Of a stretch of 64,000 nucleotides of DNA, positions 22,937 to 35,704 are shown piece by piece. This DNA comes from Bilabrum cf. latius. Taxonomy: Eukaryota; Bigyra: Bicosoecida; Bigyra; Bicosoecida. The position numbers and the translations under genes were made by a program. Below the pieces are notes generated by a model. It made no database searches and was not told the DNA's origin. It saw only the letters and a program-made list of their open reading frames with translations. The stretch covers positions 1-64,000 of the forward strand of contig OZ237740.1 in assembly GCA_965178125.1 (NCBI GenBank). Direction: 5' to 3'. How positions within the stretch are numbered: position 1 is the stretch's first letter; each line of letters begins with the position of its first letter.

Positions 22937-25900
22937 ATGGCTGTCTCGAAGGATGCTATCACTCGTGGCCTGAAGGATGTTGAAGATCCTGACAAGGATG
23001 TTCGTTACATGGCAATCAGCGATCTTGCAACAGAGCTAGGAAAGGAAGGACAGATCGACCCCCCTACGCAGCGGAGGTTAGTTGCGTTCTTCGCTTGCTT
23101 TATGATGCAGTCTGGAATGAGCTACAGGTTCATCTCCGCTATGAGAGACATGTTGAGTCACTGCATACTGTGATTGTCGTTTTTGGTGCTGTACGACCGC
23201 CTCAATCAACTCGACTGCCTTGTTTGATCCATCACAGGATTACCGCCGCCATCCTTGAGCGCATGGAGAAGGATGACTCTGCAGACGTCCAGACCATTGC
23301 AGTGCGATCGTGAGATTTGTATGCGCATTCCTGTTGCTTATATGCCGAGGATTGAACTGCATTTTCTGGTCCCTGTCTCGTGTTGCGCGTACATTTTGAA
23401 GCGCAGCCTGAAAGAGCTCGTGTCTGGTGCAAGCGAGGACACCGTGACGCAAGTTTGCAACACCCTGGCTACACAACTGGCCCATGGAAAGGCGGAAATC
23501 AGGGACGTTTTTGCAATCGGACTGAAAAAGGTGGTGTCCGAGGTCGAGGACGAGCAGGGCTTCATTGTGATTCGAGCTCTTCTTAAGCCATTGTACGACG
23601 ACGTGCAGGGTGCTCCTGGTGTCTCGCCAGAGGACCAGTCAGGAATCCGGGTAGAGGCGCTTGACGTCTTGAACGAGCTCCTGACGAGGTTCGGAGGCAA
23701 GGTGGTGGAGGCTGGCAGGACCGGGGCTGCCACGGTCTCCGACGCTGCACTTCTCAGCGTGCTCCTGAACCAACTTGGTGGCGCGGAAGCAGATACCCCC
23801 AAGCGTGCCATGCTTGCGCTGTCAGCTCTGTCGGCCCACCTCTCGGACGACTTGCTGCAGAGGCTCATGGACGCCCTGCTGGGAGCGATCGCCGCGGATG
23901 GGAAGCCGGGCGCGGCGTCGGGCGCGGGTGCGGCTGGACAGCCCTCTCGCATGGTTGTGGTGCAGGCTATCGGGGCAGTGTCTCGGCAGGTGGGCTGGAG
24001 GCTCTCTGCTTACCTAGAGCGCGTGCTGCCGCTGCTGGAGGCCGCCATGGGCAGCCCCGACGAGGAGGGCCAGGAGAGCGACGAGGTGTGCGAGCTCAGG
24101 GAGAACTGCCTGCATGCAGTGGAGTCGCTGGCAGAGCGCTGTGCTGCCGACATGGCGCCGCACGTGCCGCGCGTCCGTTCTCTGTGCTTGCGCTTTATGT
24201 CGTTCGATCCGAACTATTCGTACGAAGACGCCGATGATGTCGCAGGGGAAGGAGACGAGGACGAGTTCGACGACTACGGGGACGACGAGTACGGCGGGTA
24301 CGAGATGGACGATGGGGATGGCATGGACGCAGACGAGGACGGCACCTGGAAGGTTCGAAGGGGCGCACTCCGCACTCTGCGGGCGCTGCTGCGCTCACGG
24401 CCCGAGGATGTGAAGGAGTACTTCGACGGTGCAGCGGGTAGCGGCGGATAGTCGCCCGCCGTGCAGCTGCTGGACCGCGTGAAGGAACGCGAGGAGAGCG
24501 TGAGGCAGGACGTGCTGCAGTGCTTGCGCGAGCTGCTGCGGGCCACGGTGGTGGTGGAGGGAAACGCCCGGGTGGCGCTGCCCGCAGCCATCGCGTCTCG
24601 CCTTGGCATCGTCCAGGCCGAGGGAGCAGTGACCGGGTCCATGGGGGCGGCAGGAGGCGTGGGCATGGCCGCAGCAGCAGCTGCCGGCCTGCTGCAGCCT
24701 CCTGTGCTGGTACGGCAGAAGAGCGCGGCAGATCTGCTCGCCGAAGAGGTGGGGCCCGCCACCCTGGAGAAGCTGTCGGCTGAGCTGAGCAAGCCCTCTG
24801 GGCTCAAGCCAGCGACGCGCAGCGCCATGCTGGACGTGCTGCTGAGTCTGCAGAGGGCCGCAGGAGGCGCGCTGGCGGGGTCTGCAGCGCTGACCATCGG
24901 AGCTGGGGTGTCTGCCCTGGGCACGGACAGCTCGCAGGTGCAGCTGGACGGGCTGCGGCTGCTGACCACGTGCATGGAGATGATGGACTCGAGAGACCTG
25001 CTACCGCTGCTGGGCCCCGTGGTGGACCAGGTGACTCGGTGCTGCGCGGGAGAGTGGTACAGGCTCGTGGCAGAGGCCCTGCGCACCGCCGGCCGCATCG
25101 CCCTCGTGCTACGGCCCATGCAGGACGACGGCTCGGCATTCCGAAGCGATGTGCCAGCGCCTGACAGCGCCCAGTGCAGCAAGCTCTTCGATGCCGTGCT
25201 CGCGAGGCTGCGCGAGGTGGACATCGACCAGGAGGTAAAGGAGAGCGCCATCACCGCCTCTGGGCTGCTACTATCCTCCATGGGCGACCTGAGGCCGGGT
25301 GCAGTAGACGAGGTGCTGCCAGTGCTGCAGGAGAGACTCGACAACGAGGTCACTCGGACGGCCACTTTGCGCGCGCTGACCTTCGCAGCCACCTCCCCTG
25401 CCGCGCTCGACCTGAAGAAGCACGTGCCTGCGGTGCTGGACAAGGTCGCCGCCTTGCTGCGGCAGAAGAGCAGGCAGGTCCGCCAGTCCTCTCTCGCTGC
25501 TCTCGACGCGCTGCTCAGCAAGCACGCCGACGCCTCGGTCGCAAAGGGCCTTGAGCCCGTGCTGCAGAGCACCGCCGCCATGGTGGATGCCAGCGACGCA
25601 TACCTCGCCCAGTTGGCCCTGAGGGTTGCGGTGGACGCGCTCCGGGCGGGACCGGCCGCGGCGGCGCATGTGAAGTCCTACATCCAGCCCAGGGCGCTGC
25701 AGCTGTCGGCTTCGCCCCTGGTGCAGGGGTCCGCGCTCCGCGCACTGCGGAGCTACTTCGAAGCGGCTGTGGAGGTGGGAGGGGCTGCCGCGGTTGGCGC
25801 ACTTGCTGACGCTATCGTGCAGCAGGCGGCAGCTGGGTCTGGTGGTGCGTCTGGCGGGGCAGCCTCCGGGGCTGGTGCAGGAGGAGGGGACGAGGGGGAG

Positions 25901-27387
25901 CAGGCAGGCTCTCCCCGCCGCCAAGGCCTGCTCAACGCAGCCAGGTGCCTGGCATCTGTAGCGAAAGCCGGGGGCAGCGCGGCAAGCGGGATCCTCAAGC
26001 GCTTCTCGGATGACGCTGCTGCTGCTGCGGCCAACCCGTCGGCGTGCTCGCAGTCGCAGCTGCTGTCTGTCACGTCGATCGGCGAGTGTGGGGCCGAAGG
26101 CCTGCTCGCAGGCGATGCTCAGAAGCGCGCTTTCGACTCGCTCATGTCCAGCATTGAGGGAGACGCCGAGGACCTGAAGTCGGTGGCCAGCATCGCGCTT
26201 GGTGCCCTGATCGTAGGGTCCACGAGCGAAGCCTTGCCCGCCTTCCTCGCCCGCCTCAGCAAGGACGACAGCGCTGACAACTACTACCTGCTGTCTGCCC
26301 TGCGGGAGTGCCTGGAGAGGCATGCCCCGGCGACGCAATCGGGCCCTGATTTCAGCCCGGTCGCCGGCAAGGTCCTGCCAATTCTTGCATCCAAGGCGGA
26401 AACTGAAGATGAGGGAATCCGCAACATGGTTGCCGCATGCCTCGGCCTGCTCGCCGCCGCATCGCCCGGCGAAGTGTTCCCTCGCGTCACCGGCATGGCT
26501 TCTGATGGCGCCAGCAGCCCCGGACTTCGATGGGTGGCTTGCACTTCTGTGCGCTTCGGCGTGACGGCAGCTGGGGCGGGGCCATTCGCAGGTTGTGACT
26601 GGAAGCCATTCTTGGCGCTGTTGCATGACGCCGATCTGTCCGTCCGCCATGCAGCACTTCTGACCCTCGGTGCTCTGATCCAGCACGCTCCGAGCTCACT
26701 GCGCAGCACCCTTCGGCTGACAGAATGCAAGATTCCTCTTGAGGCAGAGCCTGAAGTGGATTTGGATGGGGTCGGAGTTTTGCCGCTCCTCTACTATGAG
26801 ACTGCAAGGCACGCTGGCCGTGTTCGCAAGGTGCAGTTGGGGCCGTTCAGCCATGAAATTGACGATGGCCTACCCCTCCGCAAATCAGCCTTCTCTGCTT
26901 TAGATGCGTAAGATCACGCGTAACTCGTATGCGCTTGCACCTCTATCTTAACTCTGCCAGTCCTATCCGCTCGATCTCAAGAACACCAACGCATCGCAGG
27001 ATCTTTACATTCATGAGCGACAGGGCTGACAGTGCGTTCCTCCCAGCTCTGTGCAAGGGACTGCAAGATCCCGCTGATGACGTTATTTTGCTTACGCATC
27101 ATACTCTTCTCAAGCTGATCTCCAACAAGTTTTGGCAGATTCGCGTTACTGCTGCCATCGACGATGTTGTCGAAGGATTGAAGCGCCCCTTCGATGCTTT
27201 GGCCACCGGCAAGAAGAGCAAGATGCCGGGCAATGACGTGCTGCGGTCATCCCTTCGAGTCGTTGATTCAATTTAGTCAAATTGCAAGGAAGCAATGTCA
27301 ACTGCGAAGTTTGAAGCAGTTTTGCAGCAGATTGACTCTATCCCCAAAACGAAGGAAATGCTTGCAGACATTCGGTCAGGTCCTTGA
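22937..27387 (+). CDS. CAND1: Cullin-associated NEDD8-dissociated protein 1 (CAND1), HEAT-repeat protein
   Basis: CAND1 binds un-neddylated cullin-RBX1 and exchanges substrate receptors of SCF ligases. Exons 22937-23076, 23238-23309, 23407-26907 and 27000-27387 join in frame (introns of 161, 97 and 92 nt) into about 1,366 residues; human CAND1 has 1,230. The N-terminus (GLKDVEDPDKDVRYMA) and the segment SFDPNYSYEDADD before the acidic loop match CAND1, as do WKVRRGALRTL, RVKEREESV, and the C-terminal VQLGPFSHEIDDGLPLRKSAF. Two TAG codons are read as Gln, at 24449 just before the KERE helix and at 27274 near the C-terminus. Both fall between conserved regions, so neither can be the end. It stops at TGA 27385-27387. 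A Gly/Ala-rich insertion lies near 25,830-25,910. Confidence 0.96.
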
Positions 27388-28679
27388 CCATTTGGATCAG
27401 GCTAAATTCTTCTTGTCTGATTGAATTGGAGAGGCTATCTGTAATGCTTTATGTGGATCAAGCAGTCACAATCAAATCAGGTATTTATGAATCAAGATAT
27501 TTTCAATCAATGGGATCAAATAGCGCATTTGGTAAAAATATTTCCCTGAACTATATTTTTCTTGCCGTTCTGTTTGTTGCCCAAGTAGTCATGAATGAGG
27601 AGCATACTTACACATGGTTTGAGCGAACATGCGAGTACTGGGCCTATGACTTGAATCGTGGCCGTCGTAGATCTGACGCCTATTGTTTCCATTCGAAAAA
27701 CGTTTCGTGTTATTGCGGCATTTGTGATATGGGCTACATGGAACGGATCTGCCCCAAACTCTTAACTTTTGAAGATTAATTTAGATTTTACATAATATTT
27801 AAGGTGCCGTGTTTCGATAAATTCGAATTATCTAGGCACACAACATCGCAAAACTCACGTACAATTGAAATATCTAGACTAATTAGGGATATTTTGTGTG
27901 GTTAGCTATTTTGTTTGGAATAAATTATGATCTGTGTGGGTTTGGGATATGATTTAGAACAATAGGATAGAAGTTAGCGATTTGTTGGCTCGAAATGTAC
28001 TTTTTGGCATGGCAAAGGTCAAATTGCTATTCCAGCACGCCCACGTCTGATTGTCAGCATCTTGTGCCCAAGCACTGCTCCTCGACCGTATTCTTAATCC
28101 TGGGGACTTGAAGCTTTCTACCTTATCGCTGCAAGCAAATCAATCTTATTTGATTTTGTTATTTCTTACTGCATGTTCTTGCGGTTGATCTATTTGGTGA
28201 CAAAAGTACAGTAATAATATCTTTATAAAGAATCGGATGTAGTTATTCTGGAAAAAGTCGTATTGTCATAATCAATCGTCATCATCACCTTCGAGACCTC
28301 GCCTTGGACCCTCGCCCAAAACTAGTTCTCTGTGGCACTTATCGAGACTTCTGAGCTGAGTTAGGATGATCCAGAAACACCCATACCCCGCCGTGGTGGG
28401 GTTGTTGCGCAACTAAAGCTCCTGGAGCCTCGGGCTCGATACCCAGAGGAGGGCTTCCCGACCATCGGCATGCAAGCTCCTTTCCGATTCCGGCTCTGTG
28501 CAAACTATTGCCAGTTCAATATCCACCGGAGGCCTCGCGCGTTCTCCAACACAGGCAAGACGACAGCTCCATGTACTCTGCTTATAGAGATTAATTATTC
28601 TGAATGCATAATTATATATATTGTTTGCCAGTACCATTGCTTGAAATATGCGGGATTCAATCTTTAATGCCAATTTCAT
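27388..28679. other. AT-rich intergenic region, no gene supported
   Basis: The 1.3 kb between the convergent ends of CAND1 and the unknown minus-strand gene is among the most AT-rich sequence in the window (27,780-28,250 especially). A plus-strand frame at 27,384-27,779 ends in TAA but has no recognisable motif and starts before the CAND1 stop. I see no RNA gene or repeat here. Confidence 0.45.
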
Positions 28680-30197
28680 TCACAAAATGACACGGATATA
28701 CTGAATGCCAAAACAGAGCAATAGAATGAGTAATTGGTTGGCTTCCATAGAAGGACCCTTCGTTCGGACAAGCGCTTCATCAAACTCTTGCAAAAAACTG
28801 CTGGATCTGTCGGCTGTGTCCATTATCATATCGAGCAATCTTGGAAATAGTGACTACCGCGATATGTTCAATACTTTGCCGGGCTATGATCGAATACGAA
28901 ACTGCACTTCATCATTTGGACAAGGTGTCTCTGATTCTTTCGCTTTAAATTGCTCTACGCTAGCACTAGGAACATCAAAAACGTGAACAGTGCTTGAATA
29001 GTCCCCAGCGACTACGTTCAGCATAATCTTAAAACTGTCGGTTGTGACACTCTTAAGAGTACAAAAATCGATCATGTCTTTCCAAGCTTTTCCGAAAGCG
29101 CCGTGCACTTGCATCAGACACCGCGCTGGACCTGAGTCAATCTTTCTAGGGGAATCTCCAGGCTTAGGTGGATAAGAAACACAAGCCCACATAGCAACTG
29201 GAAGCGACAAGCGTTGGCTCATACACGTGCACAGGCTTGCCTGGTCTTGATCCAAATTTCCGGCACGAAGAGCTACTGATATCATAGATTGAATCCGGTG
29301 GTGAGTGCCTGCAGGACACAAAACACTACCACATTTGACATCCTATAGAGTCTACGCTGAGCTTTTCGGATTGCTATGTGCAGTCGATAAAGAAGGCGAA
29401 GAAGTAGCAGCTGATACAGCCACCTGTGCAGATGATGCAGCTTGTGCTGGGGCAGTCCCTTGTGTACCTGACTGCCCGACGGGGCCAGAACTTAACTATG
29501 GCTGCAATACTTGGACTGCAGCTTGCCTCGCACCGATCTGGTGCATCAGCCAAGGGAATAGTGTATCACCAGGAGATGCAATCAGGCGCTCCAGTAACTT
29601 GTGGTCAAATCCAACCAACTTCGATGCTTTGATGAAAGCATCCAAATCATCGGTTTGCTGTGGTGTCCCAATGAAGTCAACTTCAAATGCGCCCTACCTT
29701 GGCAGCACGTCCAAATGCAAAGGCATGCCTGCTGCTTGATCAGATAAAGAGGCGTCTTCTGCAGGGGCGACTGTAAGCGCGTGTTTCAGGGCAACAGAGT
29801 CTATCCGTCGCTTCTTGCCGGCACGAGTGCCTTCCTCTGATTCAGTAGCTACGCTTCCCGGTTTTCGCTATGCTCCAGGTGGCATTTTAATGAGCCCTTT
29901 CGATCTGTCTGTCTGGTCCATCGTGCTCGATGATGCTTCGCGTAATGGACTGTTGTGTGCCTGCAGGCTGGCTTCGTCGGAATCGGGCTTTCGGCGCTTC
30001 TCGCCGCAAACGGCAGCTGCAGCCCGCGATAGAACACCTTCTGCAACAGCCCCAATCGTGCTTTTGAGCAACTTTGCAGTGGCCTCGCGATCCGTAGGAG
30101 CAATCTAGAGACCTCTTTCAGATATTTTCTGCTCGAGCCAAATTAGAAAGTGGTCCTCCGACACAGAACTGCTTGACCCACTTGCGTCAGTCTCCAT
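28680..30197 (-). CDS. Unknown protein with Gln/Ser/Ala-rich middle and hydrophobic C-terminus (505 aa)
   Basis: With TAG as Gln the frame is open from ATG 30197 to TGA 28680-28682, crossing TAG at 30105, 29868, 29694, 29496, 29352, 29343, 28884 and 28854. The N-terminal part looks helical (SEDHFLIWLEQKI). A KKRR cluster lies near 29,815, and a helical segment (DAFIKASKLVGFDHKLLERL) near 29,620. The middle is Gln/Ala/Ser-rich. A compact region (GAFGKAWKDMIDFCTLKSV) is followed by a last 18 residues that are hydrophobic (QLLILLLCFGIQYIRVIL), a possible tail anchor. In the standard code nothing longer than 145 codons remains here, so the gene is easily missed. No family is recognised. The start could lie further upstream through an intron, since the frame stays open to about 30,318. 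Confidence 0.6.
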
Positions 30198-31214
30198 GTC
30201 ATACAATAGGTCAAGGAGGCAACTTGTTTCCTGCTATCCAAAGCCTTCGTGTTGCCCCTGGGGTTTGCCGCAGCAGCAGGTTCGTGCGATTCCGAATTGC
30301 AGAAGTTGCAGTTGCCATCATCAACATTGTGCGCACACGATGGCACCACAGATCTAGTGCAAGGTAAGACCTGCTCGTGAAATAGACATTTTATGGACCA
30401 TGGCTTCTATTCGGCTCATCAAGTTATGTTATCCGACTATCCAAAGCCCCCGAGCCACCCTGTCCCACCTGCCACACGCAGACGGACGCCTATACACTGA
30501 GCAGAGCCAGAGAGATTGTATCCAGCCATATTCAATACCGTGGCTCACCAGCAAGTACCCTTCCGAGTCAGCAATATGCGAGCGAGCATCAATTGTTCGC
30601 CATTCACTGGCAGCGCCAGCCCCATGGACCTGACAGGCCACGGCTGTGGTGCAAGAGCTCCCGTGCACTGTAGCGGGGGTAAATGTCGATATAAGCTCAG
30701 AAGAGAAGGGTGAATCATTGCTGTGGACCCAGCTGCCTCCTATTTGAAGGCAGGATCTGAGCGCGGTCATCATCGATCGTGAGCACTGCGTGCTGGCGCT
30801 GCTTGGCAGACGCTGCCATCTGTCGGGTGGGACACGCAATCGACCTCGACCGGGATGGTCGTTGCTGTAGCAGAAGATATATAAGAATCGCGCCATGCGA
30901 CCATGTACAACGACCATTGGCACCCAGCCTGGTGGACCGCAGCGTGTGATTGTCCAGTCCACAACGCTTGGGGGAGGGCGAGAGCTGGTGCCCCAGTGCA
31001 GTGTAGGTGCAGGCTTGCTCGGCTTCCCGACAATCAGCAGTCGGCCAGCATAGAGTGGATGTTAAATTGCATTGGAAGGCTGCACTCACCGCGACTATTA
31101 CTCGAGGCCAATCCCCACCAGCCATGGGGGGATCTGATATTTTGTGGACTCAACTCAAAAGCGCACGCTATCACGAAGAAACATCTGGAACGAGGGCCCG
31201 GGACCTACCAGACT
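30198..31214. other. Region between unknown gene and retrotransposon ORF; probable element 3' UTR
   Basis: About 1 kb lies downstream of the retrotransposon ORF on its strand, so part of it is likely the element's 3' UTR. No poly(A) tract or target-site duplication could be defined. Minus-strand frames (for example 30429-30962) lack recognisable content and do not join to neighbouring genes. Confidence 0.35.
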
Positions 31215-34200
31215 TCACGCTTCAGCTGCAATGGCCTAAACCACCTAAGCTCCACCCTGGGGACCCATTTCCCCCTGGGGAGCGTCAGCGTTCACGTTCC
31301 CTCCGGCGCCCGCTGCCGGCACCCCGTCCTGCTGCCCGTTCTGAGCCAACCCTGCCTTGACGTTGGCGATCGCCACGGCGAGGTTGTTGTTTTCGGCTGC
31401 CCCTACAGCCAGGCTGGCAAAGTCCTCCCGGACCGCCCTTGCGAGCGCCCGTTTGGCCTTCGCTGCAGCCCTCCTCGATCCCTTCGAGACAAAATCGAGG
31501 ATCCTTGAGTGGTCCTGCATGACCCGTGAGTACATAGTGTGGTACACACGCTGTTCCCCGCGCACGTGCTGGTGCTAGGCGGCAACGGAGAGGCGAGCCT
31601 TTGCCACAGAAGACCACGAGAGGCGTGCGTTGGCCGGACGAGTCGAAACCCGCCGCCCTTTGTCCTCCTACCTCTTCTTCCGCAACTTGTCGAGCACCTG
31701 CAGGAACTCGACCGACTTCTCCCCGATTCCCCCCAACACGTCCACCACAAAGGGTACGACCCGCACGCCACTGCGTACCGCCCCTTTCTGCGTCCTCACG
31801 GTCCCAGGACACCACTTGTCTTCTCCTCCGATCCGGACGCCGAGCGCTCCGAGGTCGACGGGCCTGCCGTAGCTGGCCAGCTTCGTGGCATGCGCGGCCC
31901 GCAAAGCAGACCCCTCTTGCCAGTCGCTGCCAATCCTCCACGACGAGCGGTCCCACCGGTAAGTTGCCGCAGTGGAATCAACCACCGTGACATCGATGAG
32001 ATAAGCCGTCCCCTCGTGCTCAAAGAACAGGTCGCCGCGTGGCACGAGCGGACCGCGCCGACCCGGCAGCCGGGCCACTTGGCCCTCTGGCTCCCGGATA
32101 GGGCGTCTGCCCGTGGCCTCGCGGACCACCTGCTCGAGCACGTTGAGCACCCGGAAGTGCCTGCGGCCTGGAAGGCCTCCGCAGACACGCTTGTCCTTGC
32201 ACGTGGCACCGTGGCGAACTGACTAGATCAGTTCGACTACCTTGCCCTGCTTCCGGCACCCCGGGCAGATCTGCGTGACGCGCCACGCCTCCCCACATGC
32301 ACCGTGCGTTGCCCCAAGAGGTTGTGGGGGACAGCTGCACGGCTATGGGATGGCGAGACGCTGGCAGAACATGCCCCGGGCATCTTCAGGCTGGACTCGG
32401 CTCAGGACAGAGAGCGGCGCATGCAGCCAAGACCCGGCTCCTTGGGACCTGGCGGCGCGGATTGTGGCTCGCGCCACTCCTGCGTACTCTCTGGTGACTG
32501 CATCGACTGGAGCGAGTCTGTCGTGCGCAAGCGGAGATGAGGCATCCCAGAGGAGCCTCTCCACCTGCACTCGCTCAGCCAGTGCCGTCACATGGCTCTG
32601 GTTGTGCCCTCCTGCGGCACCTTCGAGAAAACGAATAACCGCCTGCGATGCGGTGGGTGCCGGCTGCTCCCCAGCCAGCTGCCTCGTCACCCATGCCCGA
32701 AGGTCCTTCACCTCCAGGCGCCAGGGTTCAGTGGCCCCACCGCACAGCTCCATACGGGCTGCCTTCTCGGCTGGGCTGCCCAGGAGTTCCGAAGTGCGGG
32801 CTGTGTCCCACACCATACCATAGCGTGGGGGGACGTCAGCCTCCGGAACAAGTGGAAGCAACGGACTCGGGAAACCAGCCATCCCGAAATTGTCTTGCTT
32901 CCCCTCTTGTACGAGTCTCCCGTACTTCGAGATTGCGGTCATCACCGTGTCCACAAGGGAGTTCAGGCGCGCGGTGCGCCCTCGCAGTGGGTTCAGCAGA
33001 GGGGGTGCCTCCCCGGCACCTGCCGCCGCACCTTCCCCGACCTCCTCCGCCGGGTCCCACTGGTTGAGCGCCACCTGCAGGTGTGGCAGGTTGAAATCGC
33101 GTGCTACCCTCGCCAACCAAGGCCACACATCCAACAACCCCCCGACGCACATTGCCTCCCGGGTTAAATCGGCAGGCACGAGCCCCACTCCGAGACCCCC
33201 ACGGGCAACGGATAGCGGACCCAGCACGTCCAACACCTGTCTCTGGGCCTGCGAGAGAGCGCTTACACGCATCCCTGTCAGGAACTCCAGAAACGCTCCC
33301 TACACTTCCTTCAAGTGGGGTGTCACCCCGTCCTTAAGCTCGGGCAAGAGGCACCCGCTCCTGTGCACGTGCGTCCACGCCGGCACTACGCACCGGGCAA
33401 ACAGTGCGCGCGCACTGATTGGGTCCAGGTAGGCCAGGCGAAAAGCCTGGACCACCGTCTCTTCCAAGCGTCCCTTCAAGACTTGTTCGGCCACTCCGAC
33501 TTCGGTCCCTACCGGGACGCCCAGGATCCTCAGCCCATGCTCGTGGACCACTCCTTCGAGCCTATCCTCCTGGTCTGGCGCCAATAGGTGGACCAGGCGC
33601 TAATAGGTGGCTCGGGAGGGGGAGAAGAACGACGTTTTCTTCTAGTTGAGGGAGAGGCCGACGTCCCCCAACTTCCCCTCCAACGTGGCGATGGCTGCCC
33701 TGACATTATCTAGCTCCCCCAACAGGAACACGTCGTCAAGGTACGCTACTAGGTACACATCCATGTGGGCAATCTTTGTCGCTTTCAGAGCGCCCTAAAT
33801 GGCTGCGCAGAACAGCGCTGGAGACAATGGCGACCCCTACAGCACCCCCTCCAGGTTCTGCACAAGCTCTGTTCCATCCTCGCCAGACACAACACCATGT
33901 ACTGCGTGCTGCAGACACTGGTGTACGTAAGTGCCCAGTCCGGTGGACAGCGACGCCAAAGCTTGCAAGGTCGCCTTCCGATGGATGGAGCCATATGCAT
34001 CCGAGGCATCCAGCGCAGCGACCACCCACTCAGGGTTAGCGCTGAGAAGAACCTGGATCGTTGCAATGGCTCCGTCCATCCCGCACTTGAGCCCCGCCCC
34101 CATCTGGTGTGGGGCGCAAGCTCGCTACACCTTCGGCAGCAATTCGGGCCGAAGGGCTCGGCTCACAAATGTATGCCACTGAGGCTGGATTGCGATGACC

Positions 34201-35585
34201 CTGAACTCCGAGCCCCCCTCCCCTTTCGGGATTGGGACCCCTCGAAACAGGCCCAGGCACGCGAACAGGCACGGCGGCAGGGCTCCCTCAACCATGGACT
34301 AGCAGAAGGCATGGAAGTCGTCATAAAGCCGCTTCACATCAGCTCCCTCCCCGGTCAGCAAGGTTTTCAGCACCTCTCTCGTCACACCAAAAGCATCTGG
34401 CGCCTTGAGTCGCAGGGCCTTCTAGACCTCCTCCCCTAGTCTAGCCCCCGACAGCTCCACCACATGCTCGCGCGCGTCTCCTCCAGTTCCCCCTCGTCGG
34501 CCTCTTCGCACCGGGCGTGTCCAGCGGAACCTGGGGATCGGCTGGGACCTCTTGGTGCGAAACTTCCCCTAAACCTTCGCCTGCATTTCGGCTGCCGTAC
34601 CCCTAGCGTGGGGCCTAGCAGCCAACCGCGACATGGCCTTACGGTAGTCCCCGATCGACAGAAACCGGAGGCAACTGCGTACTGCCTTGCGCGATGGGGG
34701 GGAAGGAAGTCCCTTGCCACTGACGCTGGAAAGGATACCCCCCAACTTCTCCACAATCCTCCCGCGGGCTGCGAGAGACTCGGGATCATCAGATGGGGAG
34801 CTCCCACTCTTTCGGTCTACCACGGCTCCACCAGCTATGGCTTCCTACTCAGCGGCAGCTTCGCGCGGGACACGAGAATCCGACGGCCGGCGACACAGCA
34901 AAACAAACACTTTCAGCTTATGTAAAGCCTACAGCGTGAGCTTCTCCTCCAGTTCTTTGCCTTTACCAGAATCGTTGGTCCAGGCGGAGGATACATTCAT
35001 AGTCTCCTTCAGGAAGAGAGAAAGGGCGGCTCGCGCCTCCTTTTTCTAATCTAAATTCATACTACGAAGCGCTGTCTCGCGTTCGGGCCAGAACGCACAC
35101 TCAAGGATCAGCTTGCGAACGTCGTCGGGCAGTGGCACTGCCTCCAACTCAGCCGCCTAATGCTCCGCAGGAACCCCCGCTCCGGCCCCGCCGGCAACTT
35201 GTGGGACTGCATGTGGAACATTTGCTTCACCCTGATCTGCATCTTCTTCAGCTGCGGCGACTGCGGCATTATCTGCCCCCGGCGCCGCCTCAGCAACCAC
35301 GATTGCTGCACCTCCGACCGCCGCCTCACCCACAGGCTAGGGAGGCTAAGCGTGACCGAAGTGCTAGCGTCCAATGACTCCGTCGGAATCAGAATCATTG
35401 GAATCGGGGGGGTTGGGGACTCCTGGTCCGGTCTAAGCGGCGCTGGCAGCACCGGCAGAATCCTTGGCAAGTAACCTTCCCAAGGCGAATCTTTGCGCGA
35501 CTCCCACACCCATTCTGGGCATCTTACCCTTACCGGCAACACGCCCTGAACGTAGGACGATCTGACCCCCCCCGGGGTCATCCAT
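31215..35585 (-). mobile_element. Non-LTR retrotransposon with RT and restriction-like endonuclease (R2/NeSL-type layout)
   Basis: A single ORF of about 1,456 codons encodes a reverse transcriptase followed by a CCHC zinc knuckle and a PD-(D/E)xK-like nuclease, the layout of early-branching non-LTR elements such as R2 and NeSL. No LTRs, integrase or protease are seen. The element boundaries are not defined: 5' and 3' UTRs probably extend past the ORF on both sides. Its 5' end lies 119 bases from the ATG of the divergent giant USP gene. The ORF has no TAA or TGA until its own end, so the copy looks intact under the host's altered code. Confidence 0.85.
31215..35585 (-). CDS. Retrotransposon polyprotein: reverse transcriptase plus RLE nuclease (about 1,456 aa)
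   Basis: Read with TAG as Gln, the frame runs from ATG 35585 to TGA 31215-31217. The N-terminal 350 residues are Ala/Gly-rich and then helical. RT motifs follow in order: a FRVIAI segment, motif A VAALDASDAYGSIHR (about 34,000), motif B EGVLQGSPLSPALF (about 33,830), motif C VAYLDDVFLLG (about 33,760) and motif D GLSLNQKKT. In motif B the conserved Gln before Gly is a TAG codon (33837-33839), which fixes its meaning. The C-terminal part has CPGC and HGATC (CCHC knuckle, about 32,190-32,270), then REPEG, PRGDL and IDVTVV, a layout that fits a restriction-like endonuclease core (about 31,990-32,100). At least fifteen TAG codons are in frame. The start may be further upstream, since the frame stays open. 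Confidence 0.85.
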
Positions 35586-35704
35586 TTCCCAAGGAGATTG
35601 CCATCCAATACATTTGTAGCGTGCAGTTAGGGTTTCTTTCCCAGGATCTTGCCTTGCCAAGAACACGCCTGTATTCTGGCACCTGACATTGTGGGGTTCC
35701 AGCC

